64,000 nucleotides of DNA from Pyxicephalus adspersus (GCF_032062135.1 NC_092862.1:69506205-69570204), one strand, 5' to 3'. Shown: positions 38,781 through 52,815, counted from the stretch's first letter. Notes: generated from the letters alone by a model not told the origin. Numbers and translations: made by a program.

Positions 38781-41174
38781 GTTTGTAAGATTAATATATA
38801 TATATAAATATATATTAGGATCATAGGCAAGCTTCATTTGGTAAATATGTATTCTTCATCATTTGGTAAATACCTGGCTCCTTGTTTATTCAAGCTCTCG
38901 CTTACCATCTTGAAAGTTTTTATTACTTTTTTGTTTCCTTTAGCAATAATAAATGTCTGGATGATTTATGAACAGATCATGAGACTAGTATCTGAACTGT
39001 CATTAACATGTAGCAAACATATATTCCCTGTAAAATAAGTCAGTGCTCACATTTACCCCTTATGATGCACAATTTCTACACATATGGCACGCTCTTAAAG
39101 TTGTCTGTTAACTGCATTTAACTTCTTTAATGATTAAATATGCTTTATTGCTATATATGCTATATGCTAAGATATATGCTATATCGTACAATACTTTAGA
39201 CATAGCATTTTTTTTGTATGTCTCGTATTATAACACAGATAGTTCTTACTTTACCTTGGGCCAGAAGGACTTGTCTAAACTATTTGGAATGACATGATTA
39301 CATGTTTGAAGTGTTTTTTGTTTCATTTGCATTTTGATTCCCTACATTATTGGATTGATTAGGATTTTTTGAGTGGTAATTTTGATGAATACAATCTCAC
39401 TATAGCAACCTATATTTCTCAATCCAGTAAAATGCCAAATACCAATCAAAAGATGTATAATTGCCTATGTGATTATCATACTTGAAATGTTTACTGTAAT
39501 TATTTTTAAAAATATACAGTGTTAAATTATATATTAATTATCCGCAACATACAAAAATGTTCATTTATTGTTGTAATTGGACGCTAATATCCTGAATTCA
39601 CTCATCAAAATAAGGTAAAGAATGCTTTGCATTGATTAACTATAATTACCACAGTATTTGTGTCCAGTTTAATACACTTTATCTCTGTTTTATTGAATCC
39701 AGAGAGATTTGTAATTTTCCATTCAATGCATCTTTGTTAATATGTACATATCTTTTTTTTACAACTGAATGAACTGAAATATACATTGATTGACAATGTA
39801 TACTGTTATAACAGTGCCTTTCATTTTGAGCATAAGTACTACCATACATTGTATTTTGTATTGCAGCAATTGTTATACTAAGCTATGGATTTAAACAAAT
39901 TGGACATATTTCATCATATAGATCATACCCTCGAATTAATTCTAACCCACTCTGTACCATTCATTGCAGCCACCTATGTACCACATTTTAAGAAATATGG
40001 CTTTTTTTAATGAAACCCTATATTTACAAACTATTTCATGATAATATTAAACTTCTTTACCCAGTCAGTGGTAGGTTCTTTGTTAAAAAGATTAATTTAA
40101 AATGTATATCAGTTTGTATTCTTAATGTATTGCCTCTGACATTTTGACATTTTTAGTAGCCTTTACTTTCATACTTTTGCAGTAATAAAAAGATTGTATC
40201 AGCCATTAAAATCAGTTGATTATTCCAACATTCTTTATCCTTTATAAAATACATTATAATATCTTTAGTTGTTTGTAGCGACATTCATAAATTTAAAATA
40301 AATATCATAACTTTGTATCACTATTATTGTTCAGAGCTACAGTCAATTTTATTGTGTTAGACAAGATCATGTGAAATATTAAGCAGTAAGACCAGGTTGT
40401 TGAACTATTTAGCAGATTAGGTTTTAAACAGAAACATAGTGCAGGCAACATTTGGCCTGTTTGCTGTCAGCTGGGAAGATCACAACCAGTTTAATGATTA
40501 ATTGTCTGGAATATGGCTCAGAGGCTCAGTGAAGCAATACAGGATCTGATTTTTAAAATCCGACCTGAAGGCTATGCTCAGTGAGCTTCAAACCCATTGA
40601 AAATGGCGTAAAGAAACACTTTTATTACTTTGAATGGTTTGGGGAATCTTTATATTGGTTAGATAATTTATGTACTGGGAAATAAAAGCTGTAAGACAAA
40701 GTGACAGTTAAAATTGATTATTTATTCTTTTATTCTGACCCATAACCTGATTTTTGTAAAAATACATTAGTGGAAAATACATAAGAATAAGGTGATGGGG
40801 TGGATTTACTAGAGTAGTAGATAATGTTCTCTTATAACCAAAATGTTTGCATAGCAAAGTGAATATGCATTCACTTTAAAATGTCCCAACAGCTACAGGT
40901 ACACATGATTTTGCTTTGTGCAGGATTGGGTGTTTAAAATAAACATGACTTCACTTTTCATTATTAAACTTTTTTAATAACTTGATTCCAGATAGTCATC
41001 AGGCCAGATTTGCAAAGGTCAAGTTCATGTGCCAGCAAAGCTAATCAATATTTATTAATAAATAATTGCAAAGTGATGCTTCTTTAGTATGCATTTATAA
41101 TCATACCCAAACAAGTGTGTAAACCTGAGTATGCTAAGTAGACATAAGTGGAGGCGTTCCTCAGGAGACTGTTT

Positions 41175-41425
41175 GGGGTTACTTAAACTTATGACAGTAA
41201 TTTGTGACGCCTAGGTCAGATTCACTGATAACAATGATCTTTATGCTGATTTGTAAGACTGGTAGCCTTCCCACAGGCCAGCAACATAGGAGGCATTGCT
41301 TCAACTGACCATCACTCTAAGATACTGTGAGCTGTGGAATATAGTAACTATAACAGGGGTTACCTGGGGATCTTTAAGTTATTTCATGAGGTTACCCCAT
41401 GTTAAAAAGGTCAAGAAATATTGCT
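41175..41425 (-). repeat. Dispersed repeat, family I, copy 3 (minus strand)
   Basis: Its reverse complement carries the GGGGTAACC, ATAGTTACTATATTCCACAG, CACAGTATCTTAGAG and TTGCTGGCCTGTGGGAAG blocks of the family. It lies 800 bp from copy 2 in the opposite orientation. Confidence 0.65.
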
Positions 41426-42224
41426 CTAGGTAGTCGGTCACTGTTCATCTAAAATGGAAAGCCAAAATATAATAAAATATGTAATGTGAAAGATTCATGC
41501 GCATGATTTTTTTGGCCCAGGGAACTATCTGACTATGACAGTACCAAAAAAAATAAAGGCAACACCTTCAATGCGATGCATGTCTTAACTGACTGGTACA
41601 AAGGTGATCACAAAAGGGACGAAAAGCAGAGTTTTAAGACCTAAACACAAAATACACCATTACAAATCAAACAGTACACAATTTTGGGATTTATAGGGCA
41701 CTAAATAATGCAAAGGGTATTTGCAGGAACTTGTGTCTAATGTTACCTTGCTTTTGCTGTATTTATTGATTTAAAGAGGCTTACTTTAAAGGAGAGTCGT
41801 CATGGGAGAAACATGTAGACTTCCACTGCTGAGCTTTAATTTTAAAAAATGTTATAGTTGCCTGGCAATCATATTGGTCCTCACTCAATACTGACACCGA
41901 CACTAAGTGTGCAGCTAATGATTTTGTTTACTTTTTCAGTCTAGTTACTTGCTCAATGTCGCTAATGGAAAAAATTAATGGCAGCGAGTAAATTTAGCAT
42001 TTATGAAACTAGCATATGCTGAACAACTTGTGAGGAATGACAACTTCCTTATATTACTAAAAAATAGTTTATGTAAAGTAGTGTTAAGTTTGAACCATTT
42101 AGACTGGAAAATAATAAAAGTTCAATGCGTTCAACAGATAAAATAGAATACATAAATAAACAAAAAGTATTTTCATATATAGGACAGGACTTACCCACAG
42201 GTAATCAAATCAAATAAGTGTTTT

Positions 42225-42505
42225 GTGACCTTTCTACCTTGGGGGGAACCCCTTAGAATAACATTCAGGTCTTCAGGGACTACCTTCTATAATTACTATG
42301 ACCACAGTACACTAGTGTGGTGGTCAGTGGGAACAATGCTTCCAACTTTGCTGGCCATTGGGAAGAATGTTACCCTTACAGATAGCCAAAAAGATTATTG
42401 GTGTAACTGCTAAACTGACCAGAGAGACAGAAATTGCTCATTGCTCAAGGAACCCCTATCAACCGTTGGAGAAACCATGGCTGAGAAACACTGAATGAAA
42501 TGAAC
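42225..42505 (+). repeat. Dispersed repeat, family I, copy 2
   Basis: It carries GGGGGGAACCCCTTAGAATA, TATAATTACTATGACCACAG, TTGCTGGCCATTGGGAAGAA, and AAATTGCTCATTGCTCAAGG followed by AACCCCTATCAACC, collinear with the 27.3 kb copy. Confidence 0.75.
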
Positions 42506-43454
42506 TGTCTAAATCTAGATTCTTAATAATCTATTCCACAATTTTAAAGCTTACTGTTTAGAAGCCTTAACATATGCTGAAGGTAACACCACTATTCCTC
42601 CAAATTCAAAAAGGGCCCCCTTGTTTTTAGCAATTAATTATTTTGTACCAACTTCACTGTGTTGACCATTTATATATATTAATAAAAGATGATCCCCCCC
42701 TCTCAAGGATATTACATTTATTTTATATACCAATATAATAATTTTCCTCTCTTTGGAGTCTATACCACTTATAATCAATAAATGATTTTGCTTGCTTTAG
42801 AAACTGCAACCTGGCATTGCATGCTACTGTCACATGATCTAGCAGTGCACTCAGATCCTTCTTAATTATTGATTTTCCCAATTAATGATGAATGTATGAT
42901 GTATGTCACCATGCATGTTTTTAGCACCCAAATGAATCTAAAGCTGAGCATTCCCATGGCGTGGGTCAAGATCCACGCTGGAAGAGTTAAATGCTTATTT
43001 ATGTCTAAAGGGTTAATAAAATATTACTTTTACTTTCCTTGTGTCCCTCGCCATCTTTAAATACAGAAATGGTATTTTTAATTCCAAACATTTTCTGGTG
43101 GAGAATCAAGTCGTTGCCATTGAAAACACATAGATCTAGTGGATTCTCCACAGGAGAATGTTTGGTAAAGGTCATATTTTCTGCATTTTAAATATATCCC
43201 TATATCATTCATAAATAGATTTAAAAAAATAACTGTCAGTAAGGTACTGTGTCAATAGTTTTGCAAAGTTCAAGTATCGACAGTATCTACTATGCCTACC
43301 GTTTCGCCTGAAATATTTTTTTTCTTTTTTTGTAACAAAAACTCTTTTATGTGGTACATTATCAATCTCCTAAGTATCTTCCCAACTATTGAAATTAATC
43401 TTATAGGACATAAATGATTTGGTAAAAACGTTTAAAAAACACTGTTATCAAAGT

Positions 43455-43575
43455 TCCAGAAAACCTGGAAAGGATCTGGTGCAGGAGTCAAAACATTTGC
43501 TAGCAAATAGCAAATACTTTTGAAATAATCCAATCCAAGTTTGCTGGATCACCCAGTGTAAGTGCATCTTCTTTA
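43455..43575. mobile_element. MITE, family A, internal fragment
   Basis: It shares GGATCTGGT, ACATTTGCTAGCAAATAGCA and a GGATCACCCAGTG-like block with the core of the 6.6 kb element but lacks both termini. Confidence 0.6.
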
Positions 43576-45399
43576 TGTGGCCCGATGACTTTAAAAAAAA
43601 TCTTTGAGAACACATGGAAATCTGGTCCAGATACTTCATTTAACTTAGTTTGCCTAGATCATATAATAATTGGGCCATTGGGCTTCCTTTGAGGATATGG
43701 CAAATAATAATGGTATTACCGATTGAAGCTCCACCATTTTTCCGTTATAGCACAAGGGGTTTAAAAAATAAGATGACAAAATATAAATATGGTAAATGTT
43801 GTCCAAAAAAAAATTTGTAAAAAGTCAAAATTGAAGAATGAATGTGGGTGTGCATTTATGAACATTGAAATGTTTTTCTGTAGCATTTGAAGCATGCACA
43901 TCTGCACACTTCTACTTGTCACGCTTGTTATTGCAGACATTTGCGCTGAATCCTCATTGCAACTGTCTGTCATGCATATGTGTCTCAGCAAGGATTTAAG
44001 CACATGCGCATATTAGCTGTGTTATATGATTTTAGGTTTGATGGCTTCCAACACTAAGGGGGAAAATTTTATGCATAAACATGCAGGAACAATTCATCAT
44101 TGTTAAAAAATTAACTTTTTACTTGATGAGGATTTTGACTGTTTTACATTACACAAAAAAGCTAATAAAGCTAATAAAGTAGAATAAAAATTTAAACATA
44201 TTGCTTTGTGACTTGATAATATCTATTGATAAGAAAAGGTTCCAGGTTTCCCATAGTTACATATATTTTAAGTATTGTTGATTTTTTATTAATAAAGTTA
44301 TGGCATGTTTCAACTAAATCTATTAAATAAATAAAAGCAAACTGCATTAGATCGTATTTAATGCTTTAAATTTAAAAATGGTAGTGGCCTACAATTCTGA
44401 GGCAGAAGGAATATGAAGTTACACATTTTTTTATTATGTAAAACCATAAGTAATTGAACTTGAATTAAAATTTTATTATAATGTGTTGATACTGGAATGC
44501 GATGAGCCATTCTGTATGAAACCTAGTCTTTTAAAATCTTTGTAGGCACCATTTATTACTTCAGCTTTGCTTTGCTGTCCTTTTTAATAGTTACAATAAA
44601 TCATTTGCGGACAGAATTAAAACACATTTCTTTTCACTGATATGAAAAACACTGATAAGTAGAAAAGATAAAGCATTTAATCATGAGATTTTCCTGTTGT
44701 ACAGTTACAGTATATATTAAGTCATATTCCATTATATTCTTCTTTTTTCAGCTAACACAATCATTAAATAGTTCTGGATTTAACTTATCTGGTATAAATA
44801 TTTGAAAAAAGAAAGACATTATACAATAGTTATTGTATATGTTGGCCATCAAGGACAGTCTGCATTACCAAACCCTACCATATTGTATATGTCCTTTTAA
44901 TCACAGAGCGCGCTCATTAATACATAATTACATGACTGCTGTGTTTTAAGCAGTTCAATACATTTGAACTATGTCTCGTAAACTGTATTTAACTAGTCAA
45001 GTCTATTAAAATATGACACTAATATTAGCCAAAAAGACAAAATACAGTGAGACGAAGGGACACTTACTCTATTCACTATGTTATAACCCTTTCACCCCTT
45101 GTAAGTTCTTGTTTCTTTCTTTAGTAGAAAGGGTACTGTCAACTGTGAAAAAGGTCCACGAGAAAGGGTAGAGAATAAAACATAACAATTCACAAGTAAA
45201 CAATTACAAGTAATATGGGTTTAGAGTGAGGACTTTACACCCTACTTACCCAGATTGTCCAGTCAACACTGAAAGTGTGATACATGTGTTTGTGCAAACC
45301 TACTATTATTTAACACATTCCAAGACTCATTTTAGGTAGGGGTGCCCCTGATTTTTAAGAATGGTAAAAATAGACCTAACCCCACTGAGGTTTTTTGGA

Positions 45400-46240
45400 A
45401 GCATTTACCTTGAAGAGTTCAAAATCTCATGGTAAAGGCTGCAGCTCGACCCATAAGCACACCCTTTCTTGTAAAGCTTGGTGGAATGAAACCGAAAATT
45501 ACTTCAATCATTATTTATAGGAACAGAATTATTTTAAAAAAGTACCCAAAGTGATTAAACTGAAACAATCAGCCCTACAGCCTCGGGAGACTGGTTGCAT
45601 TTTCCAGCACACATTTGCCCTCATGCTTTAGTTTGAAAGGGATGGTGTCTGGGAAGGGCTGGCAGAGGACCAGGAGCCCCCAGATAAAGCAGTACCAAGA
45701 TTCCAACCGGGATAAGTAGAGAATACAGATAAAGAGGTCACAAACAGATAATCTATCCACCAGACGATGTACACAAGGGCAAGACACAAGCAGAGTTGGG
45801 GTCACGGGTAAAAGATCAGTTCAGGTGGCATAAACTCACAGAGTGAGAAACAGGTAAGGTCAGCAACAGTAAGTTAGACGAATACACTCCGGTAGCAAGC
45901 TAGCCCAGCTTAACACTACAACAGGCACTGGTGACTGGGAGCAGTGAGGCTATAAAGTCCCAGGAGTCAATTGCACTGCAGAGTGCAAAGTCAGGAATTA
46001 ATATGCTCATAATATCCCCTTCAGCTGTGCACAACCTCACAGTGTGTGCTGGGGATGCCGATAAAATACATCAGGCTGCACGGCTACAGGGAAGCAGGGG
46101 ATGCTGCTATTTCTTACTTCTCCTTGCTGCTGCAAATTACATCTCCAGACAGAAAAAAAAGTGTTTGATATTGTGATGGCGCACAGGACAGGATCGCTGG
46201 TCAGATAAGCATCTCCTAACACTCACAGCTCTCCCCCTAA
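45400..46240. repeat. Probable remnant of an unclassified transposon, less AT-rich
   Basis: Base composition changes sharply here against the flanks. Phrases such as AGGTCAGCAACAGTAAGTTA and the regular spacing of CAG-rich stretches resemble dispersed frog elements. No terminal repeat or protein motif could be fixed, so the boundaries are approximate. Confidence 0.35.
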
Positions 46241-47097
46241 ATAGTATGAATTATATATGTATAAAGACTAATTGAAAAATGAATGTACTGTGAAAAGGGG
46301 GAATTGTGTTTTTACATAGATTATGCTACTTTGGGAAAAAGGAAAGTATGAAAGCTATATGGGCAAACTGGAGCTGGCATTTAAATTTCTATTGTATGTA
46401 ATGCTAGATTGTAATTCCACTTTAAGCTCAGAATATACAGCTGTGCCAGGTAACAGCTATTTTGAGCCATTCATTTTGTGGTAAATTGAAGTTAGTATGA
46501 TGACAATATTATCAGGATAGCATCAGTATCATTGTATGTGAGAAAAGACAGGACCTTCTGTATACAGTAGGTACCTTGACACACGGATCATCAGCAGACT
46601 AGAAAGACAGTGCATCAGACAGAAAGTTCATATGTTGGGCACAGAAGTGTCAAAATGTAGCATATATATAATATACATTTTTGAAAATACAGTAATAATA
46701 TCAATTCTTCTGTGATAGGTAAAGTTGTAAACAATTGATTTGCACTGTAAAAAATGATAATTTATACATTCAAGTAACGACATGCCTTGTGTCATACTAA
46801 TGCATATTTTTGTGAAGTATTATCTCCCTTCACAGAGATCTGAAATCACCACTATAATAAATTCTATTTCTGATAAATCAGAATGCTTTGATACAGATTG
46901 CTTATAGACTTTCAAAAATAATTAAAGAAATAGGCTAGTTTTTCATGTTGTGTAATGAATTTATATTTTTTAAAATTAGACCATAATAATATACAGTGTT
47001 CTACAGTGTTTTAAAAGTATATCCAAACTCAAAAGTCATATATAAAAATATATTACAGCTTAAAGGTCTAATGAGGTGTCTGCATTCATTTTCTTTT

Positions 47098-47205
47098 GTC
47101 AGATGCAGGCATTCTTCCTACTGGCCACCACACTAATGTACTGTGTGATGTGAATATCGTAATTATAGCAGGAGCTGCTATATATAGTCAGAAAAGTCAT
47201 CTCTA
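47098..47205 (-). repeat. Dispersed repeat, family I, copy 5 (short, minus strand)
   Basis: GGCCACCACACTAATGTACT and the AATATCGTAATTATAGCAGG block match copy 4. Only the middle of the element remains. Confidence 0.55.
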
Positions 47206-47339
47206 GCTAACATGATCAAAATTTACAAGAACATTAGTTTAAGTTCAGATGTTAAAAATGCACCATTTGTAATATAATTTGTAATTTGCTAAAGAGTTCT
47301 ATACTATTTCACATAATAGCTTGATGCAGGAGATAAAAA

Positions 47340-47660
47340 GGATTAGGGGTAAATATTTGTACACAGGTTAAAATGGTTAAAAGCCTGGATACAATGGAGA
47401 GTTCAGAATAGAGCATATTTAAAATGGGCTACAGTTAGTAGCAGTTTACTACAGCCATCACTACTTGACCTCATTCTTTTTAATCTACTAATGAATTGAT
47501 CTGAGAGATGAAACTGAAAAGCAGTGATGCTATTTTTTTGCTGATGACAGAAAAAGATTACTTACAGAATAGAAATATTTTAAAAAAATGCAGGAGAGCA
47601 TTTCAAAAGGATATTGACAGAATGGTAACATGGGCAATTACATGAAAGATTTTATTGACA
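47340..47660 (+). pseudogene. LINE (CR1/L2-like) reverse-transcriptase relic
   Basis: Around 47452-47490 the plus strand reads PSLLDLILFNLLMN, matching the PQGSxLGPLLFxLxIND motif of non-LTR retrotransposon reverse transcriptases. About 60 bases later, FFADD matches the catalytic F/YADDT box. Stops and frame changes interrupt the rest. It is a short, old fragment inside putative intron 1 and cannot be active. The clade assignment is tentative. Confidence 0.6.
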
Positions 47661-48028
47661 AATAGGTGAACTAGGCCAGGCCTAATATATTTTCCTGTAT
47701 ACATACAAATAAATACCATTGAACAAGAAAAATAGTTTTCTTCCAGTTATGAAGTATTTTTAAAAACAAATTACATAGGGTAGTGGTGGATTTAGAAATT
47801 TTGTTTCACCTTCTGCATTCAAGCTACTTGGGTTGTGAGGGATTAATAGTGATGGCATTAGATTTTCCTGTAACTTTATAACAAGATATAGTAAAGTACT
47901 AGTAAAAGCGGACAAACCTAATATAGATGAATTAGAAAGATGTACTTTATTTAGGATTTGTATCATTTTGGAAAATTAACTTCTTTGCTGCCTTTTAATT
48001 TTTGTGCTTGAAGTCACTTTTCGCTGCT

Positions 48029-48066
48029 GTTATATATATATATATAAAGAGAAAGAGAGAGAGAGT
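48029..48066. repeat. Compound (TA)n(GA)n microsatellite
   Basis: A TATATA run is followed directly by AAAGAGAAAGAGAGAGAGAG. Confidence 0.9.
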
Positions 48067-48359
48067 ATTATTACATTTACTGTTGATAGTAGGACCTTTT
48101 TCTTGAATGTTGTGTGCTAAAAGTACAACCTTCACTTGTTACTGACTATTTGTTCCTTAAAGGGTTAAAAACCAGAAGTATAATGTGCACCCAAACCACC
48201 TCGGATTCACATTCCCTTTTCATCCCCATAGCGAAAAATCACACACTGGTTTAGCCTAATATCCAGAATTAAAATTGTGCTGCCAGACAATGTTACACTG
48301 TTGTATCAGATGTATTTTTTCTCCACTACATTTGGATAGTCTTGTCCATAACAACTGTC

Positions 48360-48520
48360 CTGTTGCTGGCCAAATTTACACTGCTTTATCATGTGTGTGT
48401 GTTTTTTTTTAATCTTGTAACATTTCCGCTTGTACTCCTGTGAACTGTCCTTAGCAGATTTTAGATAAATGGTCTTATTACAACAACCTGATTCTGGCCA
48501 AATGTACACTGATTTATCAT
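48360..48520 (+). repeat. Diverged direct repeat, period about 127 bp
   Basis: TGCTGGCCAAATTTACACTG with CTTTATCAT recurs as TTCTGGCCAAATGTACACTG with ATTTATCAT. Only two units. Confidence 0.5.
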
Positions 48521-49059
48521 CTGCATTTCATTTAGGTTGAACAAATTGACAATTTAAAAATTGGCGAATAACAGAACAATTTTGCATCAAAGTTAATAGG
48601 GGATCATCAGCAAATCGAACTAGAGCAGATTTGCCTATCCGTTTTGCCTTGCACTGAAATGAATGTCTGCTGAAATGTCATTACCTAATGCTGCAGTGGC
48701 CATTCATTTCTACAACTTCACCTAAATAATATTTAATAGTTATTTGAATCTGTCTACTGAGTAAGTGACCCTTTTACATACAGTATGTTTTTTCCATGCG
48801 TTTATGTGCATCATGCATAAATAATTGTAATAGCATGGTATTAAGAGCAAATATTGCCCATTCATATAGTTGTCATACACATGGGAGCAACTATTTTTAG
48901 AGTAAAGGTAAGTACATGTAACTTCTTTTGTAAACAGATACTCATTATTGCATAACAATACATTTTTTTATAAAATATCTGAGTAAGTATAACTACGAAT
49001 TACTTCGTAGTTAGACTTACTTCGGACATACATCCAGTGCTTGTGTGAACAAACACATA

Positions 49060-49262
49060 GGGCCTGATTTTTTTTAAAGCTCTCCAAGACTGGGGAAGAT
49101 AACTTGCCATGGGTGAACCTGGGTGATCTAGCAAACTATGAATAGATTTCCTAAAATTAATTTGCTTTTAGTTGGCCAGATCCATTCCAGGTTTGCTGAA
49201 TCACCCAGGTTCCCCCATAATATTCTATCTTTTCCAGTCTTTAATTTAATAAATCAGGCTTA
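49060..49262. mobile_element. MITE, family A, second near-full-length copy
   Basis: It begins GGGCCTGATTT and ends TTTAATAAATCAGGCTTATT, with inner inverted blocks GGGTGAACCTGGGTGATCTA and the complementary GCTGAATCACCCAGGTTCCC. It is more diverged than the 6.6 kb copy and lies in putative CDH9 intron 1. Confidence 0.7.
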
Positions 49263-51189
49263 TTGTGCTTTCAACCTTAAATTTGGAGAGAGATTGCATA
49301 GCTAGTATACGCTAGCACATGTTTATTTTAGTGTGTCCATATATGATGTAAATAGGTCACTTAGTGCCTGTCTGTTTACTGTACCTACTTAATAGTATTA
49401 CAAGTGAGAACTCTCTGGCACCTAGATTAAAGCATGGAAATAGTCCTAATGCCATCAACCATCCTCTGTTTTTGCTGTTAAAGGAATGAGGACAAGTCAC
49501 TTACCAATCAAAAGGTCAGGTGTTATACTGATAGACTATGTTGCCATAGGGGAGCCATTTTTACTGAGGTTTACCAATAAAGGTAAGAAATTCGTCCTGG
49601 CTTTGGTGGACATTTTCTTAAATTCGGAAATACATTTTCTTAAATTTACTTTTATGGACTGGTTAAAAGAAAAACATGGATGGTAGGTTCCCTACTATCC
49701 TGGGAGCAGCAGCATTCCGATCCCCTTTACTGAGGTTTAGGTATGGTGTTGTCTGTGTAGATCAATATTTGGTCATGTTAGCACTGCAGATTACCAAGAT
49801 GTGTAACCACACCCAAGGTGTTATGGGGGCACCCATTGTTGTAACTACGACCACTTTTGCTTTGACATAGAAGACTAGGGAGAAAAAGTCAGTAGAGTGC
49901 ATTATTGCATAAGGAACTTGTACCTACTGTACATAATATATCAAACTGCTAAGAATACATATACAGGCAAAATTATTTTTTAGGTACATAAAGCAAAATA
50001 AATGATACTAGAGGGAGATGCAGTACCAGAGAGTTGGCTTAACACCATACAAGTTTATACTACATTTTTATTTGTTATTTATTTGCAATTTATTTGTTTT
50101 TTATTTTCTCTTTCTATCACATATTTAAAAAAATTATGACCCATCAAGATATCATGTTAAATACACACAACATATAGTTTCCACAGGAAAAGCTCTTGTT
50201 TCAATATTTTATCAGTTTGTAAAACAGTCGGTTCCTAGTACAATAGTCAATATTTTTTATTCTGGCTTCTCCTATTCCTTTGCTAAACTTCTTAGTGAAT
50301 TTATTAGTTTTTTTTTAAGTATAACATAAGCAAAATCAACAGTCAGTGTGAATTATGAAGCACGGTAAATGACCATTCGGTTTTGTCAGCAGAATGATGC
50401 TACTTTATAGGATTTAATGGAGCAGTATATTAATCTAGCAGTGTAATGGGTTGCATAAGCTTCTGAAGCTGCAAATTTATTTTTTATTAAATGTAAGTAT
50501 TATTACAACAACTATTACTGCTGACAAATGTAAAGTCCTAATGTACAAAATGGCAGAAGAACATATACATATATTAGTTCCATTTCAATTTTATAATATA
50601 TCAGCAGTTATTATTATAACTGTTTGTGTAATGCATTTTTATCATTAGGTTAATGTGGATGTTTCAATTCTTTTCCATTTAGCACTCCTGCAGTCATTTT
50701 GATATTCATATCATGTAAAAAGGTTTTCCCGCCACACCTCACAAGTATTTCAGATTGGAAATCAATTGAGGGACACAAAAGAAGGAAGTTAAGTAATGTT
50801 TCTAAGTGTTCAATAAATAATGCATATTTTATGATTCCCATAGAATAAATCAATTATGACTCTTTTTATTGTCTAAAGAAATTTAGCTTAGATGCTAAAG
50901 GACATTACAAAAAAAAACTTTTTTAAAAAGATTCTATAATACAGTCTTCAGCAGATGAAAAGAAATGCTATGTATTTATTACCTAAAAAACACAATTCTA
51001 GTTTCCATTGTGCAACTATGAACACTATTCCAAATCTCTACATCAGGACCCAAGATGGTGCAATGTCTAGTCATACAAATGCTGCATGACTTTCTTCACT
51101 ACCCAACTAGTAGTTTAAATTAGCCAAAAGCACTGATGTTACTACATTAGAGCTGCTTGGATCAAGAACAACCCAGCTGCTAATGTTTA

Positions 51190-51395
51190 GTTTATTCTGT
51201 CCCTTTCCCTCTATTCCACTGATCAGCCTTTTGCAGATTCTGCCTAGAAGTTCCCAAGCGTTGATAGTGGCACGTGGCTTTAGTAGAGAAAGCGTCCGGC
51301 TTTCCATGTCTTTCTCTGCTTCTGTTTACTATAATTCTCTGATCAGCATTCCGCAGTTTTTGCCTACAAGCTTAGGACATTGACTTTAGAGTATG
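51190..51395 (+). repeat. Diverged tandem duplication, period about 120 bp
   Basis: CTGATCAGCCTTTTGCAGAT with TGCCTAGAAG at 51219 recurs as CTGATCAGCATTCCGCAGTT with TGCCTACAAG at 51339. Confidence 0.5.
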
Positions 51396-52349
51396 AGGTT
51401 TATTGGAGCAGATTTGATGCATGTTCTGCTAAAGCTCTTCCACCACGTGTGCTTAGATTTATATATGAATATCCTATAGCTCCTTTCTGCTTAGGAGTGT
51501 ATAGACTGCAGTGAAGCACATATACAGTCTGCACTGACATTTAAAATTGAGTTATTCTATTCACTGAATTTTAGTTCCTTTATTAAGCCTGAGCATGACA
51601 AACAGCATAATAACCACAGCTTCCGATTTTTAGGAAACTATGTACAAAATGGCAAAACACCAACAAATGAAACTTATTAAATGTATGTAAATTTTTATTT
51701 TTTTTTTAAAAAGGAGACAAGATTGGTCACACCCATTCTGTCTTGTAAACGAGACTTAAATATAACTTAAGATTTAAATGTGATCCTACAGGGTATAACT
51801 CTGATATTACTGATTTTTCTTCATAAAATAATCTTTAATGATGAATTTTTCTTTTCAAGATATGCTTAGTTTGAATTGTCCAGATTTGCGACAGGTCTAC
51901 TTTGATGGAATACTTTTTGAATAAAAATGATATGGTATAGCTGAATATGTATGCCTGTTCCCATTATCGATTATGTAATTGCCTGCACCAATCATTCCTT
52001 CCTCTATTTTTCATAAAGGAAGGCTTGTAATATTAGCTCATTAAGAAGATGGAAAGTGTTTTAAAAATGTTTTTATTAAAAAGCCCTATATAAATGTCCT
52101 TTCTCAGAAAGAAGTATAAGCATAAAATTGAAGGTGATTTCTCAGCAGCCAAATTCATACAAATGCAGATATTACACCCATTATATTACCTTTTTTGGTG
52201 TTCATGTAAACACATTTTCTTCAAAAATATATATTCGTTATAATAGTTCTTTTAGTTTCTTTTTTGTTTGGGATAGCTGGGTGTTTTATAGTTTTGAATA
52301 AAAAAACAAAAACAAATAATAGCAATATACTTACTAATGTAATAGATTT

Positions 52350-52545
52350 AGGGCTATTTCAGACCAGCGGTTGACTGCAGTGTTCTACTATCACCTCACC
52401 TGCTCCCAATGAACAAAATGACAGTGGTTAGGAATAATTTTTGCATGCAGCTGCACTTTTCGTGGTACACAGAGGAATTCCAAATAGCTTTGGGCTGTGC
52501 AGTTTCTCTTTGTGAAAACGCAATAACCTGTGGTACAGTTTGCTG
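52350..52545. repeat. Possible dispersed DNA-transposon fragment upstream of family H
   Basis: GGGCTATTTCAGACCAGCGG followed by TTGACTGCAGTGTTCTACTA and a later GCAGTTTCTCTTTGTG block looks like a non-autonomous repeat. No terminal inverted repeat was confirmed. Confidence 0.35.
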
Positions 52546-52589
52546 CTTTTTGGGTGTATAGAATTAGTTATGCAAATGTGAAATTAGGG

Positions 52590-52815
52590 AAATATTTTAG
52601 GTGCTCAGGCATGCGCCGAAGGAGAGCCTTCCGGGATGTGTGACGTAGGTATCCCAGGAGGCTTTGCACTCCCATTCCATTGCGATCGAGAATTAGGGGG
52701 ATTAGAGAATTTAATTTTTTAAAAAACGAAAAAGCTGTTGTACTTGAAAAAAAAAACAAACACAGAATTTTTACTGAACATAAAAGGATTGTCTACCCTT
52801 TTATGTAGAGTGAAA
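52590..52815 (+). repeat. CpG-rich repeat family H, right-half copy
   Basis: CATGCGCCGAAGGAG, GACGTAGGTATCCCAGGAGG and CACTCCCATT match the right half of the 59 kb copy. It continues to CTACCCTTTTATGTAGAGTG and AGTTTAGGTATGC, an end also seen inverted in the 22.9 kb copy. Confidence 0.6.
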
